Positions 52,323-62,533 of a stretch of 64,000 bases of DNA are shown here, one piece after another. Below the pieces are notes generated by a model. The model did no database searches. It saw nothing but the letters and a program-made list of their open reading frames with translations, and had not been told where the DNA came from. A program made the translations under genes and the position numbers. Within the stretch, counting starts at the first letter, position 1. Every line of letters starts with the position of its first letter. This DNA is from Paraburkholderia fungorum (lineage in GTDB: Bacteria > Pseudomonadota > Gammaproteobacteria > Burkholderiales > Burkholderiaceae): assembly GCF_902833645.1 (NCBI RefSeq), contig NZ_CADFGE010000005.1, forward strand, positions 1 through 64,000, read 5' to 3'.

Positions 52323-53722
52323 GGTCGGTGCGCACACAACTCCTGGTTGGCCTGATTTTGGGGCTCGGTGCAATGAGCGCTCTTGCGGGATACGGCATCT
52401 TCCGAAGCGCGCTGGAAGAGGCGAACGAGCTATTTGACTACGAACTGCGTTCCGTCGCCATCTCTTTGCCGCAGTCGGTGGCCGATACAGAATTGGCGAA
52501 TAGAGAGTCTGGCGACTTCGAGGGATTACAGGATGACCGCGTCGTCATCCAGATTTGGGACGCGTCAAACCATCTGACCTATGAATCGCTCCCAAGCGCA
52601 AAGCTGCCACGCCAGCACGCGGGATTTCAGTCCATCGAAGTGGGTGAGCGTCACTATCGGGTTTTCGGTCTACAGCAGGCTTCCCGTTTTGTTCAGGTTG
52701 GACAGCCCATGTCCGTCCGTGACGAGTCGGCATTGACACAGGCGTCAAGGACGCTTTGGCCATTGTTGGCGATTCTGCCACTTGAAATCGCCCTGGTCTT
52801 GCTGGTTGTGAAGCGAGCGTTGCGGCCTGTGAATATCATCTCCAGGTCTTTGGCAACTCGTTCGATTGAAACGTTGGCACCCATCGATATGGCCAATGCC
52901 ATACCGATTGAAATCGAGCCGCTGGTTGAGGCATTGAATGACCTACTGGTACGTCTCGACAGTGCATTGCATGCGCAGCGCGTTTTCGTTGCGGACGCGG
53001 CACATGAACTTCGAACTCCGTTGACGGCGCTGAAGCTCCAGATTCAGGTTGCACGACGGGACCACGCGAAACTGAGCGACGAGGACCTGCTGCGCAAACT
53101 GGAGGAAAGGGTGAATCGCGCAATCCATCTCGTCCAGCAGTTGCTGACCCTTGCGCGTGAGGATGCCGAGGCCAGCGCGCGCGCGGGACATGTCGACCTT
53201 CGTCGTGTGGCTGCCCATGTAGTCGGCGAACTCTCCGTGCTGGCAGAACACAAGGGAATTGACCTGGGTCTGGAATGTACTGGTCCTGCGGCGATGGAAA
53301 GCCCAATCGTCGTGAATGGAGACGAGACCTCACTGACAACGATGCTCACAAATCTCGTCGACAATGCCATTCGGTACACCTCACCTGGCGGGCAAGTCGA
53401 TGTTCGACTTTGCGCGAGCGATGCCGAAGTAACGCTGGAGGTTGTCGACAACGGACCTGGCATACCGACGGCCGACCTTGAGCGCGTGTTGGACCGGTTC
53501 TATCGTGCAGGAAATACAACTGGACAGGGCAGCGGGCTGGGGTTAGCCATCGCAGCAAAGGTGGCGGCAAAGCATCACGCTGAGCTCTCTGTGCTCAATC
53601 GAACGGATGGGCAAGGGCTCAAGGTCTCTGTAAGCGGATTGCGCCGTGCTCCTGCAGACAGTCCGCCTGCGGCGCGGTCATCAAGTGCGCGCCTCGAGCC
53701 GAGCTGGCATCCACACACATGA
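52319..53722 (+). CDS. Sensor histidine kinase, QseC/PmrB-like
   Basis: 467 residues: helix ~10-30, periplasmic loop to ~145, second helix, HAMP-like linker, phospho-acceptor in VADAAHELRTPLTAL, and ATPase motifs NLVDNAIRY, DNGPGIP and GLGLAIAAKVAAKH. ATGA overlap with the regulator. The C-terminal ~25 residues are a Pro/Ser-rich extension. Confidence 0.92.
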   Translation: MRSVRTQLLVGLILGLGAMSALAGYGIFRSALEEANELFDYELRSVAISLPQSVADTELANRESGDFEGLQDDRVVIQIWDASNHLTYESLPSAKLPRQHAGFQSIEVGERHYRVFGLQQASRFVQVGQPMSVRDESALTQASRTLWPLLAILPLEIALVLLVVKRALRPVNIISRSLATRSIETLAPIDMANAIPIEIEPLVEALNDLLVRLDSALHAQRVFVADAAHELRTPLTALKLQIQVARRDHAKLSDEDLLRKLEERVNRAIHLVQQLLTLAREDAEASARAGHVDLRRVAAHVVGELSVLAEHKGIDLGLECTGPAAMESPIVVNGDETSLTTMLTNLVDNAIRYTSPGGQVDVRLCASDAEVTLEVVDNGPGIPTADLERVLDRFYRAGNTTGQGSGLGLAIAAKVAAKHHAELSVLNRTDGQGLKVSVSGLRRAPADSPPAARSSSARLEPSWHPHT

Positions 53723-53968
53723 CCACCTGCGACGAGCAATGCAGGCCTCGTCCGATGCTTGTCAAAGTTGGGTAGTAACCGACGCCCGATTTGCCAGTTG
53801 TACCCTCTACCTGTAAGTGCGAAGACATCCACGTCGGTTTTCGCTTCACGACGGCTTAAGGTCTCTCGCCGCAGACTGTCCTTGTCGGTACCGAACTTTC
53901 CGGTTCATGTGTTCGGTACCGTTTTGAAAGGCTCGAGCGTTCGTCGGGCGGTCAACAAGGAGAGTCAA

Positions 53969-54268
53969 ATGAAATCCAGTGGCCTTTGCGTCTTTTCGAC
54001 GATGGCGCTATTGCTTGCAACTACGTATGCAAACGCAAGTCCCGCCATGAGCTACACCAAACAGGTACGCCTTCGTGATGGAAAGACGGCAACGTGCATT
54101 GTCAATGGACATGGGCCTGAAACTTTGACTGGGGCCGCGATATCCACACTAACGACCGCGGAAAAAAATGAAGCGGAAGTTGATGCCATCGCCCCGTTAC
54201 GCGGAAATCGGACTCAAAAGAATAAATATCCTGACCCGGTGACCGCGCCGCGGGTAGCGTGCTCGTGA
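53969..54268 (+). CDS. Small secreted protein of unknown function
   Basis: 99 residues with a signal peptide (SSGLCVFSTMALLLATTYANA) and a polar mature part (YTKQVRLRDGKTATCIVNGHGPE). AAGGAG lies upstream. No family recognised. It follows the two-component operon on the same strand. Confidence 0.65.
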   Translation: MKSSGLCVFSTMALLLATTYANASPAMSYTKQVRLRDGKTATCIVNGHGPETLTGAAISTLTTAEKNEAEVDAIAPLRGNRTQKNKYPDPVTAPRVACS

Positions 54269-54405
54269 CCGATGCGATGCACCCGGATTGCGCAGTTCCG
54301 GACGATGACACCTTGCCGGATAGCCAAAGCTCAAAACTGGGGCTACCTGACGCGCCTTTTTTGCCAATGTCGAAAGGCGCAGCCCTTCAGAGCGTTTCGT
54401 CACTG

Positions 54406-54422
54406 CATAAGCTGCCCTTAAG
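54406..54422 (+). promoter_or_regulatory. PmrA/QseB-like direct-repeat box
   Basis: CATAAG, five bases (CTGCC), CTTAAG: the same half-sites as the box before the regulator at 51605. Confidence 0.5.
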
Positions 54423-54600
54423 GAGAGGCTGCTAATTTTCGCGCAGGCAGGGCGGTAGCGGAATTCCGTTTCTGACGTTCGAGACGCTCGCATGTCGGGC
54501 TGTTTCATTTGTTCGACCACGCAGGTGGTTATCACCGCTGGCGAAGCTCGGCTCAGTCACGTTTCGAGCCGAAGGAGCTATGCCATGACCACCTTTCTCG

Positions 54601-54630
54601 GGCCTGGAAGCGATTCCGGGCCTTCTTTTT
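54601..54630 (+). terminator. Rho-independent terminator
   Basis: GGCCTGGAA, loop GCGA, TTCCGGGCC (one G-T pair), then TTCTTTTT. It stands alone with no recognised gene immediately upstream. Confidence 0.75.
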
Positions 54631-54837
54631 CGTACCAGGCGCGTAGGCGTTGTTGCCTATGTCGAAACGTAGGCATACGCTAATACGGTTGCGAGCGCTA
54701 TCGTACGCGTCGAGCTTGATGACCTGGCATCCGTCATGCATCGAAGTCTGGTGCGAGCGGGCAGATTTTCCGAACCCGATACGATACTGCAGGCAACTGC
54801 GGACCATGTCGCTGGTCGCCTCGGCCGGGGAATGAAC

Positions 54838-55545
54838 ATGTCGGACAAGCATATTTTGAGAAAATTTGATGTCGACCTCAACCTGCTCTCAAGCCGGTTG
54901 CTCGAAATGGGCGGCCTTGTGGAGTCACAGATCGCGCTCGCTATCGAGGCAATGAACACGTTCGATTTGTCACTTGTTGAGCAGGTCCTTGAGGGCGAAC
55001 GTCGGCTCAATGCGATGGAAATAGAAACCGACGAAGAAGTTTGCAACATCATCGCTCGTCGACAGCCCGCCGCGCGTGACCTGCGACTCCTGATGGCCAC
55101 GTCGAAGTGCATCACCAACCTTGAGCGTGCAGGTGACGAGGCCCGGAAGATTGCAAAGCGGACGCGCCGCATTGCCATGGAAGCTAATGCACGGAGCATC
55201 AACATCGCTGAAATCAAGGTATCCGGCGAAATGGCCTTACATATTCTTCGGAGAGCGCTGGATGCATTTGCGCGGATGGATACCGTTGCAGCAGCACAGA
55301 TTATCCGGGATGACGAGGCCATCGATAACGAGTTTCGAGCCTTCGTACGCAAGCTCGTCACGTACATGATGGAAGATCCTCGGACAATCTCGATTGGACT
55401 GGACTACCTGTTTATCGCTAAAGCCATCGAACGTATTGGTGACCACGCGACCAATATCGCCGAGTCGGTTGTCTATGTGGTTAGCGGCACCGATGTTCGC
55501 CATGTACCCCGAGACCAGCCTGGACGCGACGCTTCTGGCAGGTGA
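54838..55545 (+). CDS. phoU: PhoU phosphate-signalling regulator
   Basis: 235 residues, two three-helix PhoU repeats: DVDLNLLSSRLLEMGGLVESQIALAIEAM and ARDLRLLMATSKCITNLERAGDEARKIAKR, second repeat ending IERIGDHATNIAESVVYVVSG. The metal-binding D/E-rich motifs (ERAGDEA, ERIGDHA) are present. PhoU modulates PhoR/PstSCAB. None of those genes is in this window. The start could be 54832 or 54838. Confidence 0.93.
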   Translation: MSDKHILRKFDVDLNLLSSRLLEMGGLVESQIALAIEAMNTFDLSLVEQVLEGERRLNAMEIETDEEVCNIIARRQPAARDLRLLMATSKCITNLERAGDEARKIAKRTRRIAMEANARSINIAEIKVSGEMALHILRRALDAFARMDTVAAAQIIRDDEAIDNEFRAFVRKLVTYMMEDPRTISIGLDYLFIAKAIERIGDHATNIAESVVYVVSGTDVRHVPRDQPGRDASGR

Positions 55546-55715
55546 GGCCTGGCAAGGATAGGCGACGTGCGTCACTTTTTGATTGGCGAAGTATCTGGAA
55601 TACAGCTGTACAATGTCGCGCGAATCGAAATCTCATGTCGCGCGCAGACTCGTAACGACATCGGCCCCACCTGGTCCGGTGCAACGTTCGCCTCTATGGT
55701 CCTCCAGAAAGCGCG

Positions 55716-56915
55716 CTATCGGCGCAATCCTGCGCCGATAGCCAGAGCACACAGGGTCAGCAAACAAAACCCTGCTCCCGCGTAAAACGTCGCGCTCGCT
55801 CCGAACCGGTCCCACAGTTCGCCTGCGACTAAACTGGCGACCAAGGTCACGAGACCGGTCATCAGGTTGAACAACCCAAATGCAGTGCCTTTGAGGTCCG
55901 AAGGTGCTGCATGTGCGACCATCGTCGCCAGCAGACCCTGTGTGAGCCCCATGTGCAAGCCCCAAAGCGCGACGCCCAGCAGCACGGCCGGCCACTGGCT
56001 TCCGTGGGCAAGCACGATATCCGATGCGAAGAGCACTACGAGGCCAACAGCCAGAAGCCAGTTGTGGCTCATCGAGTCGGCAAGCTTTCCAGACGGATAG
56101 GCCGATACCGCATACACGACGTTCATCGCGACCATCACGAGAGGCACCAGTGCCACCGGTATACCGCCCTGCATGGCGCGCAGAACAAGGAATGCCTCAC
56201 TGAACCTCGCGAGCGCGAACACTGCGCCGATGAACACGACTCCCCAGTAGGGGCGACTCAGCTTCCGCAGATTTTCAAGCGTCAATGGGTTGACGCGTTT
56301 TACGCCAGCGTGGCGCGCAGGTTCGCCGATACCAAATACCAGTAATGCCACGGCGACAAGACCCGGAATCACGGCTACCCAGAACACTCGACGGAAGTTG
56401 TCCGCCCACAACAGCATCAATCCGACGGCCAGCAACGGGCCAAGAAAAGCGCCAACCGTGTCGAGTGATTGACGCAGTCCGTACGCGGCACCACGCAGAT
56501 GCGTGGGCGTGATGTCAGCCACGAGCGCATCGCGCGGCGCGCCTCTCACGCCTTTCCCGATTCTGTCTGCAACACGCACGGCAAGCACGATGCCTGCCGT
56601 CGGCGCGAGAGCGAACAGTGGCTTGCTCAACGCCCCTATGCCGTATCCGATGACCGCAAGCCATTTCCGGTTGCCGAGGTAGTCGCTCAGTGCGCCGGAG
56701 AACATCTTCACGATGGGTGTTGTGGCTTCTGCGACGCCTTCAATCAGGCCGACCATCGTTGCGCTTGCACCCAGACTCGTCACCAGGAACATCGGCAGAA
56801 GGCTGTGAACGGTTTCCGACGAGATGTCCATGAACATACTGACGAAACCCAGCATCCAGATGCCACGGGGGATTTGGCGTAGTGTGCTGCTGCTCGGCGC
56901 GGGTTTGGTCTGCAT
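55716..56915 (-). CDS. MFS transporter
   Basis: 399 residues, 12 membrane helices. Opening SMFMDISSETVHSLLPMFLV and the loop RVADRIGKGVRGAPRDALVAD are typical of a small MFS branch often annotated as YfkF/arabinose-efflux-like permeases. Substrate unknown. A 10-bp perfect hairpin (55727-55750) lies within the last codons. Confidence 0.9.
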   Translation of the reverse strand: MQTKPAPSSSTLRQIPRGIWMLGFVSMFMDISSETVHSLLPMFLVTSLGASATMVGLIEGVAEATTPIVKMFSGALSDYLGNRKWLAVIGYGIGALSKPLFALAPTAGIVLAVRVADRIGKGVRGAPRDALVADITPTHLRGAAYGLRQSLDTVGAFLGPLLAVGLMLLWADNFRRVFWVAVIPGLVAVALLVFGIGEPARHAGVKRVNPLTLENLRKLSRPYWGVVFIGAVFALARFSEAFLVLRAMQGGIPVALVPLVMVAMNVVYAVSAYPSGKLADSMSHNWLLAVGLVVLFASDIVLAHGSQWPAVLLGVALWGLHMGLTQGLLATMVAHAAPSDLKGTAFGLFNLMTGLVTLVASLVAGELWDRFGASATFYAGAGFCLLTLCALAIGAGLRR

Positions 56916-57021
56916 CGTTTCTCGATGTAGCAAGTGTCAGATTTAGCAGCGGTGGGGTCGGTCATTCATATAGCGCCATTATGAAGCGATACCAACGACG
57001 CAGCGATGGTCTCGCGTGTCC

Positions 57022-60000
57022 CTACAGTGTCTTCTGACGTTGCTTCTCGCGCCTGTACACATAAAGAGCCGGCAACAGGTTTGTGCTGAGCAGGCCACTC
57101 CAGACTAACCCGCCCAGCGTAACGATGGCCAACCCCTGTTCGGGCGCTGCGCCCTTGCCGAAGCCGAGTGCCGTCGGCAGCAGACCCAGTGACGCTGTCA
57201 GGACAGTCAGGAGAATCGGCCGGAAGCGCACCTCAACCGCATCGCGTACGGCGTCAGTGACAGACATCCCCTGCGCTTCGTTTCGCTTCACCAGTTGCAG
57301 TAGCACGATGCCGTGGTTCAGGCTTACCCCAATCAGGGTGAGAAAGGCAATCAGGCCGATTGCATTCAGGCCAACCCCGCTGACCACCAGCGCGATTGCG
57401 CCTCCGGAAAACGCCAGCGGCATTTGCAGCAACAGCAGGCCCGGCACGAGCAAGCCGTCAAACTGCAGTGTCAGGATACCCAGCATGAGCACGAGTGCGA
57501 CCACTGCCGCAATACCTACGTTAATTGCCGCACGTTCGAGTTGCGGATACAGGCCGCCAAACTTCACCTCGTAGCCAGGCGGCAACGAAAGCGTCGCAAG
57601 CGCCCGTTTGGAGGCGGAAATCACCTGTCCGAGCGGGGCAGTTGGCGTCGCGAGTATCTCAATCGCGCGCAGCCCGTTCAGATGCCTGATGACATTGGGT
57701 CCCGTCGCCATGCGGACATCGGCCACATCGCTCAGGGCGGTCCACCCATTAGCCATCACCGGAAGCTGCCTTAGCTGCTCGATGGACAGGTGTGTGGGGT
57801 CGGCCAGTCTGACAAACACATTCACGTGGCCGTTGCCTTCGGGGACCGTGGCAACCGTTTGCCCGGCCAGCAGGATATGCAACTGGGAGAAGAGCTGTGC
57901 AGGCGTGATGCCATGGAGCGTCAAGCCGTTCGGCTTGGGCGTGATTTGCAATTCGGTAATTGGATAGCCGTCGTTGTTGAACACGCCCGACAGATTGGGC
58001 ACGCCCGCGAGTCGACGCGTGACTTCCGACGAGAGTGACTGCAAGGTTGCAATGGAATCGCCGTACACGTCGATAACGAACGGTTGCGGCAAGCCCGAAA
58101 GCGTTTCGCCCACCCGCTCCAACGTCGGCGTGCCAATTGCGGTCTGTAGGGCAGGGAGCCTCGACGCGTCGAGAACCTGCTGACCGATTTTGTCGAGACT
58201 GCTTGCATTCACATTCGGCTTCAGAGCAATCTGAATCTCGCCAGCGTAAGCGGGTTCCGTGTAGGAGGTTCCCGACGCCGAGCCCACGCGTGAAAACACA
58301 TGGGCGACGGGCCCGAGTCCGCGCAATCGCTCGCTAATGCGGTCCGCGGCGTCCTGAGCATCATGCAGCGAAGTGCCTGGTGGCAGGGTAAAGCTTTCGA
58401 GCAGCGCGGCCTCGTTTGGCAGCGGCAAAAAATCCACGGGAACCAGCGCCAGTCCCACAATAGAGACCGCGAAAATGGCCACGCATGCCCAGAGCGAGCG
58501 CTTGGGGCGACGCAGGGTAAATTCGAACAGACGGAGGTTATGGTTCTTGAGCCACGCGACTGCGTGCGCACCTGATGATGTGCGCTTTTCCGCATGAGGG
58601 CCGATGAATCCCAGCACCAGCGGAATCACGCTTAGTGAAATGATGAGTGATGCAATCAGGCTCACCGTCATCGCCAGCGAAAACGGAACAAAGAACAGTC
58701 CCGCCAGGCCGCCCACGAACGCAAGCGGCAGAAACACCGCGACGGTCGTCATCGTCCCGGAAATGTCAGGCCCGGCAATGTCACGTAAGCCACGCGCAAC
58801 GCCTTCCCACCGGGCGTCGCCGGCCTCCCACCGGTGGTAGATGCTTTCCAGCACAATGATGGCATCGTCGGCAAGCAGCCCCACGGCTACCGACAAGGCG
58901 CCGAACGTCAGTAAATTCAGCGTTTGTCCGGCCAGGTACAGCCCGGCGATGCCGAGCAGAAGCGAGAGGGGAATACTCAGGGCCACCGTCCATATTCCAC
59001 GGCTCGCGCCCAGCATCCAGAACAGGACCGCAACGGCAAGTACAGCGCCGATAGCGAGATTGCGGCTCAAATCAGCGGCGACCACGCCGACGATATGTCC
59101 CTGGCTGTAGATGCGCACGAAACGGGCGCCGCCGGGTAACTGGGGCTCCAGTTCATGAAGTGTCCTGTCGACGTCGTTGACAACCGGAAGCGTTGAGGCG
59201 TCCGGCTGCTTGAACACAACCAGCGCGATGGTAGGCCTGTTGTCAAGTTTGACGGAGTGGTGAGATGGAGGCGCGGAACGGACTATGTCGGCAATCGCGC
59301 CTAGAGGAATGGTGCCACCGGGTGTCGGCAGCGATACGCCCGCATAGTCGGACGGTTGCGTCGGCAGGCTTCTTCCTTCAACAAAAATGTCCTGGTGGCC
59401 CAGGTCGACGTACCCGCTGGGCATCATGCCCGTGGCAGCCCCGAGCGACGCAGCGAGTGTCGACGCAGAGACGTTAAAGCGTTGCATTTTCAGGAGGTCG
59501 GGGCGGACCCATATGGCATCCTGGCCAGGTCCGGCCACCGACACGCGTTGTACACCTGGAACCGCCCGGATGCGAGGAGCGAGATTCGACTCGACGACAC
59601 GTTGCACCATTGACGCGTCGACACCGTCAGGAATCTGCACAGCATAGTCGGCAACCTCATTTATCGCGTTGCCGGAGATTTCCGTTGTCAAGGTCGCGCC
59701 ATTTGGCAGCGAGCCGTTGATGCGCCCGATGACGCCGTTGACGTCTTGCAGCGCGCCTGTTGCGGCAGTCCCCTCTGCGAAACGTGCTTCAATCCTGACG
59801 GAGCCTTGGCCTACGACAGTCCGTACGTCGCTTAGCGATTGTAGCGACTGAAGTTCGGCCTCAATTGGCCGGGCTATCAGTCCCTCCAGGTCTAACGTCG
59901 TCGCACCGGGCAACTGGGCGATGATGCTCACCTGTGGCATGTTGAACTGCGGCAGGACTTCAGCGTGAATGTTGATGAGCGCGTAGATGCCGTACGCAAT

Positions 60001-60078
60001 CAGCGCGCCATACAGCATGACCCAGAGGAGAGGGCGCTTGACAATGTCGTTGAGCATGTTCCTGTCGGCAGGGAGCAT
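57022..60078 (-). CDS. RND efflux pump subunit
   Basis: 1018 residues, 12 helices and two large loops, of normal RND length. Helix 4 has VAVGLLADDAIIVLESIYHR (the Asp pair of the proton relay). The Met triad of CusA is not evident, and DFLPLPNEAALL replaces the CusA-type segment, so a copper role is not supported. Drug or another metal is possible. ATG at 60078 overlaps the adaptor stop (TGATG). Confidence 0.92.
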   Translation of the reverse strand: MLPADRNMLNDIVKRPLLWVMLYGALIAYGIYALINIHAEVLPQFNMPQVSIIAQLPGATTLDLEGLIARPIEAELQSLQSLSDVRTVVGQGSVRIEARFAEGTAATGALQDVNGVIGRINGSLPNGATLTTEISGNAINEVADYAVQIPDGVDASMVQRVVESNLAPRIRAVPGVQRVSVAGPGQDAIWVRPDLLKMQRFNVSASTLAASLGAATGMMPSGYVDLGHQDIFVEGRSLPTQPSDYAGVSLPTPGGTIPLGAIADIVRSAPPSHHSVKLDNRPTIALVVFKQPDASTLPVVNDVDRTLHELEPQLPGGARFVRIYSQGHIVGVVAADLSRNLAIGAVLAVAVLFWMLGASRGIWTVALSIPLSLLLGIAGLYLAGQTLNLLTFGALSVAVGLLADDAIIVLESIYHRWEAGDARWEGVARGLRDIAGPDISGTMTTVAVFLPLAFVGGLAGLFFVPFSLAMTVSLIASLIISLSVIPLVLGFIGPHAEKRTSSGAHAVAWLKNHNLRLFEFTLRRPKRSLWACVAIFAVSIVGLALVPVDFLPLPNEAALLESFTLPPGTSLHDAQDAADRISERLRGLGPVAHVFSRVGSASGTSYTEPAYAGEIQIALKPNVNASSLDKIGQQVLDASRLPALQTAIGTPTLERVGETLSGLPQPFVIDVYGDSIATLQSLSSEVTRRLAGVPNLSGVFNNDGYPITELQITPKPNGLTLHGITPAQLFSQLHILLAGQTVATVPEGNGHVNVFVRLADPTHLSIEQLRQLPVMANGWTALSDVADVRMATGPNVIRHLNGLRAIEILATPTAPLGQVISASKRALATLSLPPGYEVKFGGLYPQLERAAINVGIAAVVALVLMLGILTLQFDGLLVPGLLLLQMPLAFSGGAIALVVSGVGLNAIGLIAFLTLIGVSLNHGIVLLQLVKRNEAQGMSVTDAVRDAVEVRFRPILLTVLTASLGLLPTALGFGKGAAPEQGLAIVTLGGLVWSGLLSTNLLPALYVYRREKQRQKTL

Positions 60079-61115
60079 CAGTCGGCTTGCTGGTAGCGCG
60101 TAGCAAAATCCTGGTGGAATAGCAGATACGCGTCCTGTGATACAACCCGTTCATCCTGCGAGAGCCCCTGTACGATTGACGTCCAGCCGCCATCAGAGGG
60201 CCCCGGAAAGACATGCCGCCGCTGGTTGCCACTCCTGTCATGCACCAGCACCCACCACTGGCCACCATCGAGCACGAGCGCTGTGGATGGAATGACCAGC
60301 CGTTTGTCGTCAGATGTGGTTAAAGAAACTGTGCCGACCGTCCCCGCCACCAGAGCGTGACCCGAAGCGGCATTGAGCCAGACGTCCAGTTGACCGGGTG
60401 CGGTAACGCTCCACGACGTGCGTTGAACCACCACGTCAATGGGTGCATCCGCGCCTTCGGCCAGAAAGACCCCCTTCATGCCGTCGGCGACCAATGAGGC
60501 GTCGCTTCCATAGAGATTCGCGACCACATGAAGGCCGCAGGAGGGGGCCACGGTTATCAGTGCCTGCCCGGCACTCACGTATTGACCATTGGCCGCATTG
60601 ACCGCCGTCACAATACCGGGCTCGGGTACGCCAACCGCAGTAAAGCTTGCATAGCTTCGGGCCGCCGACTGCGCAGCTGCGAGTTGCTGGCGTGCGGTGT
60701 CGCGTTCGGCGTGCACGCGAACGACGGCGTCGCGCGTGCTAAGTTGCTCACCAAGCTTTTGTTGTTCAATGGCGGCAGCCTGCGTTGCTGCAGACACCCG
60801 TATCTGCGCCGATTTCAGGTCGGCCGCAAGGCGCGCGCTGTCGGCTGATACCGTGGGGCCGGTCAGATGCGCAATCGTCTGTTCGGACCGCACTGTTTCG
60901 CCCGGAAGGACGCGCAGGCCGGAGACGATGCCCGCCGTAGGCGCACTCAGCACGGTATTGGACGCGGCCTGCACGTGCGCGGGCGCGGAGAGCGTGGTCA
61001 CAACGCGCTTCTGTACCGCAGGCATTGTCACGACCTCTTCGGCGAACGCACGATGACCGGCGACGGATGATGCGATGATGACGGCGGCGAGGATGAACAA
61101 ACGGGCGGATTTCAT
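60078..61115 (-). CDS. RND adaptor (membrane-fusion) protein
   Basis: 345 residues: signal peptide (LFILAAVIIASSVAGHRAFA), a biotinyl-lipoyl-like half (ASNTVLSAPTAGIVSGLRVL, ETVRSEQTIAHL), an alpha-hairpin rich in Ala/Gln, and beta-barrel (PGIVTAVNAANGQYVSAGQ). The start at 61115 gives the signal peptide directly. It links the RND pump to the TolC-like protein encoded just upstream. Confidence 0.9.
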   Translation of the reverse strand: MKSARLFILAAVIIASSVAGHRAFAEEVVTMPAVQKRVVTTLSAPAHVQAASNTVLSAPTAGIVSGLRVLPGETVRSEQTIAHLTGPTVSADSARLAADLKSAQIRVSAATQAAAIEQQKLGEQLSTRDAVVRVHAERDTARQQLAAAQSAARSYASFTAVGVPEPGIVTAVNAANGQYVSAGQALITVAPSCGLHVVANLYGSDASLVADGMKGVFLAEGADAPIDVVVQRTSWSVTAPGQLDVWLNAASGHALVAGTVGTVSLTTSDDKRLVIPSTALVLDGGQWWVLVHDRSGNQRRHVFPGPSDGGWTSIVQGLSQDERVVSQDAYLLFHQDFATRYQQAD

Positions 61116-61122
61116 GGAGGGC

Positions 61123-62505
61123 CTAGCGAAGCGGTTGGTGGTCAATAGCGCTGACGCCAATCAGGGTGCAGAGCTCGACCTGCTGTTGGAGTACCGCGTT
61201 CGCGAGTTTCGCTGTCGCGATGCGTTGGGTCAGCAATCGCGATTCGAGGTCGGCCAATACCGGTAGAGTCATGTCGCCGGCGCCATAGGCGCGACGCGCC
61301 TGCGTCACCGACGCCTCGAGCGTAGCTTCCGTTGACTGTGCGTTACGAAGCTGGTCACCCAGCAGGCTCAGTTCCGAGCTGATGCCGTCTACGGCGGTGT
61401 ACGCATCGTCAAGCCGTTGGGTGTATTCCTGATAGAGGCTCTCCCGGGTGGCCTTTTCCACCGCGATATTTCCGCGATTGCCGTTAAAGAGGGGAAGCGT
61501 CACCGAAACGGTAAGCCCGGAGGTGTAGATGGCCGACGTGTCTCGGCCTCGCGTGACGCCAACGTCTAATCTGGGAAACTGCGCGAGGAGCGCAGCGCGA
61601 TAGCGTTCGTCCTGTTCGGCGTATCCCGCGCGCAGTGCTAGCAAATCGGGGCGACGCTGGCTGAGGTCGACGAGCGCATGTAACACCGCTTCTTCCGGGA
61701 CTTCAAGCGGCTGCGGCGGAACCGCAAGCGCCAGGTGTGTCCCAGGACGAAGTTCAAGCAACGTATCGAGTTCCTGTCCCGCTTTGAGGTGCGCGTGGCG
61801 CAGCGTAGCGAATTGCTGCGCGCTGTTTCGGTACGCGGTTTCCGCCTGCACGGCGATGTCTCGCGTTATGTCGCCGCGTGCGAGCGCCTTTGGCATTCGT
61901 TCAGCGACACTTTTCTGATAGGCGACCAGCGGCTCGACTTGTTTCTCGAGACGGTCGAGGCTCACGTTGCTGACGTAGAGTGCATACGCGCGGTTCGCGA
62001 CCTGCCATTTCGTCCACAGCAGCGCGAGCTGCTGTTTCTCAAAGCCTGCAGATGCGGCTCGCGTCTTTGTCGGTCGGTCGACGAGTGCGGACACTTCATA
62101 GCTCAACCCGACCATGAATGCAGGAACAAAGCCCTCCGCACCGGGGCGGTCGGTACTGAAGCTGAGTGTTGGGTCCGGCAGCAGGCCGTCCGCATATTGG
62201 CGGGCAGCAGCGATATCGAGCGCGCGTTCAGCGCGGCGCATATCCGGACTATGCTTGAGCGCACGTCCAACCACCTGGTCCGCGGTCCATGGTGCGGCCG
62301 TAGACGCGATGTCATCCGGCCATTGGGGCGTTTCCGGGAGCGGCTTTGGTGCATACATCGCACATCCGGCCAACACTACAGACAGCGTGACAAGCGCAAT
62401 TCGCGCGAGTACAACGGCGCCGGTATATTGCCGACCGGTTGCGGGAAGTCCGCTTTGCAACCTACTATCGTAAGCATCATGGGGCACGATGGGTATCCGA
62501 TGCAA
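61123..62505 (-). CDS. TolC-like outer-membrane lipoprotein
   Basis: 460 residues at most. Lipobox VVLAGCAMY near residue 48; two OEP repeats (QVVGRALKHSPDMRRAERALD, SVTQARRAYGAGDMTLPVLADLE). No ATG is available in frame before the signal peptide: TTG at 62505, GTG at 62487 or TTG at 62457 are candidates, so the start is uncertain. First gene of the pump operon, eight bases before the adaptor. Confidence 0.88.
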   Translation of the reverse strand: MHRIPIVPHDAYDSRLQSGLPATGRQYTGAVVLARIALVTLSVVLAGCAMYAPKPLPETPQWPDDIASTAAPWTADQVVGRALKHSPDMRRAERALDIAAARQYADGLLPDPTLSFSTDRPGAEGFVPAFMVGLSYEVSALVDRPTKTRAASAGFEKQQLALLWTKWQVANRAYALYVSNVSLDRLEKQVEPLVAYQKSVAERMPKALARGDITRDIAVQAETAYRNSAQQFATLRHAHLKAGQELDTLLELRPGTHLALAVPPQPLEVPEEAVLHALVDLSQRRPDLLALRAGYAEQDERYRAALLAQFPRLDVGVTRGRDTSAIYTSGLTVSVTLPLFNGNRGNIAVEKATRESLYQEYTQRLDDAYTAVDGISSELSLLGDQLRNAQSTEATLEASVTQARRAYGAGDMTLPVLADLESRLLTQRIATAKLANAVLQQQVELCTLIGVSAIDHQPLR

Positions 62506-62533
62506 AAAACGCTTCGGATACTAATCGGCAAGA

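Larger units (their letters stand above)
54269..54837. other. Intergenic with a box and a terminator, possible small RNA
   Basis: Between the secreted-protein gene and phoU lie a box at 54406-54422 and a terminator at 54601-54630, but no recognised gene. A transcript of about 180-200 nt between them is possible. An AAGGAG near 54572 is followed by ATGCCATGA, a two-codon reading frame overlapping another ATG, of unclear meaning. Confidence 0.4.

Noticed and set aside
55727..55750. 10-bp perfect hairpin as terminator of the MFS gene
   Set aside because: It lies inside the last codons of the gene and has no T-run after it.
57022..60078. Assignment of the right-hand RND pump as a second CusA
   Set aside because: The CusA Met triad segments are not present and no CusF or metal-binding adaptor domain accompanies it.
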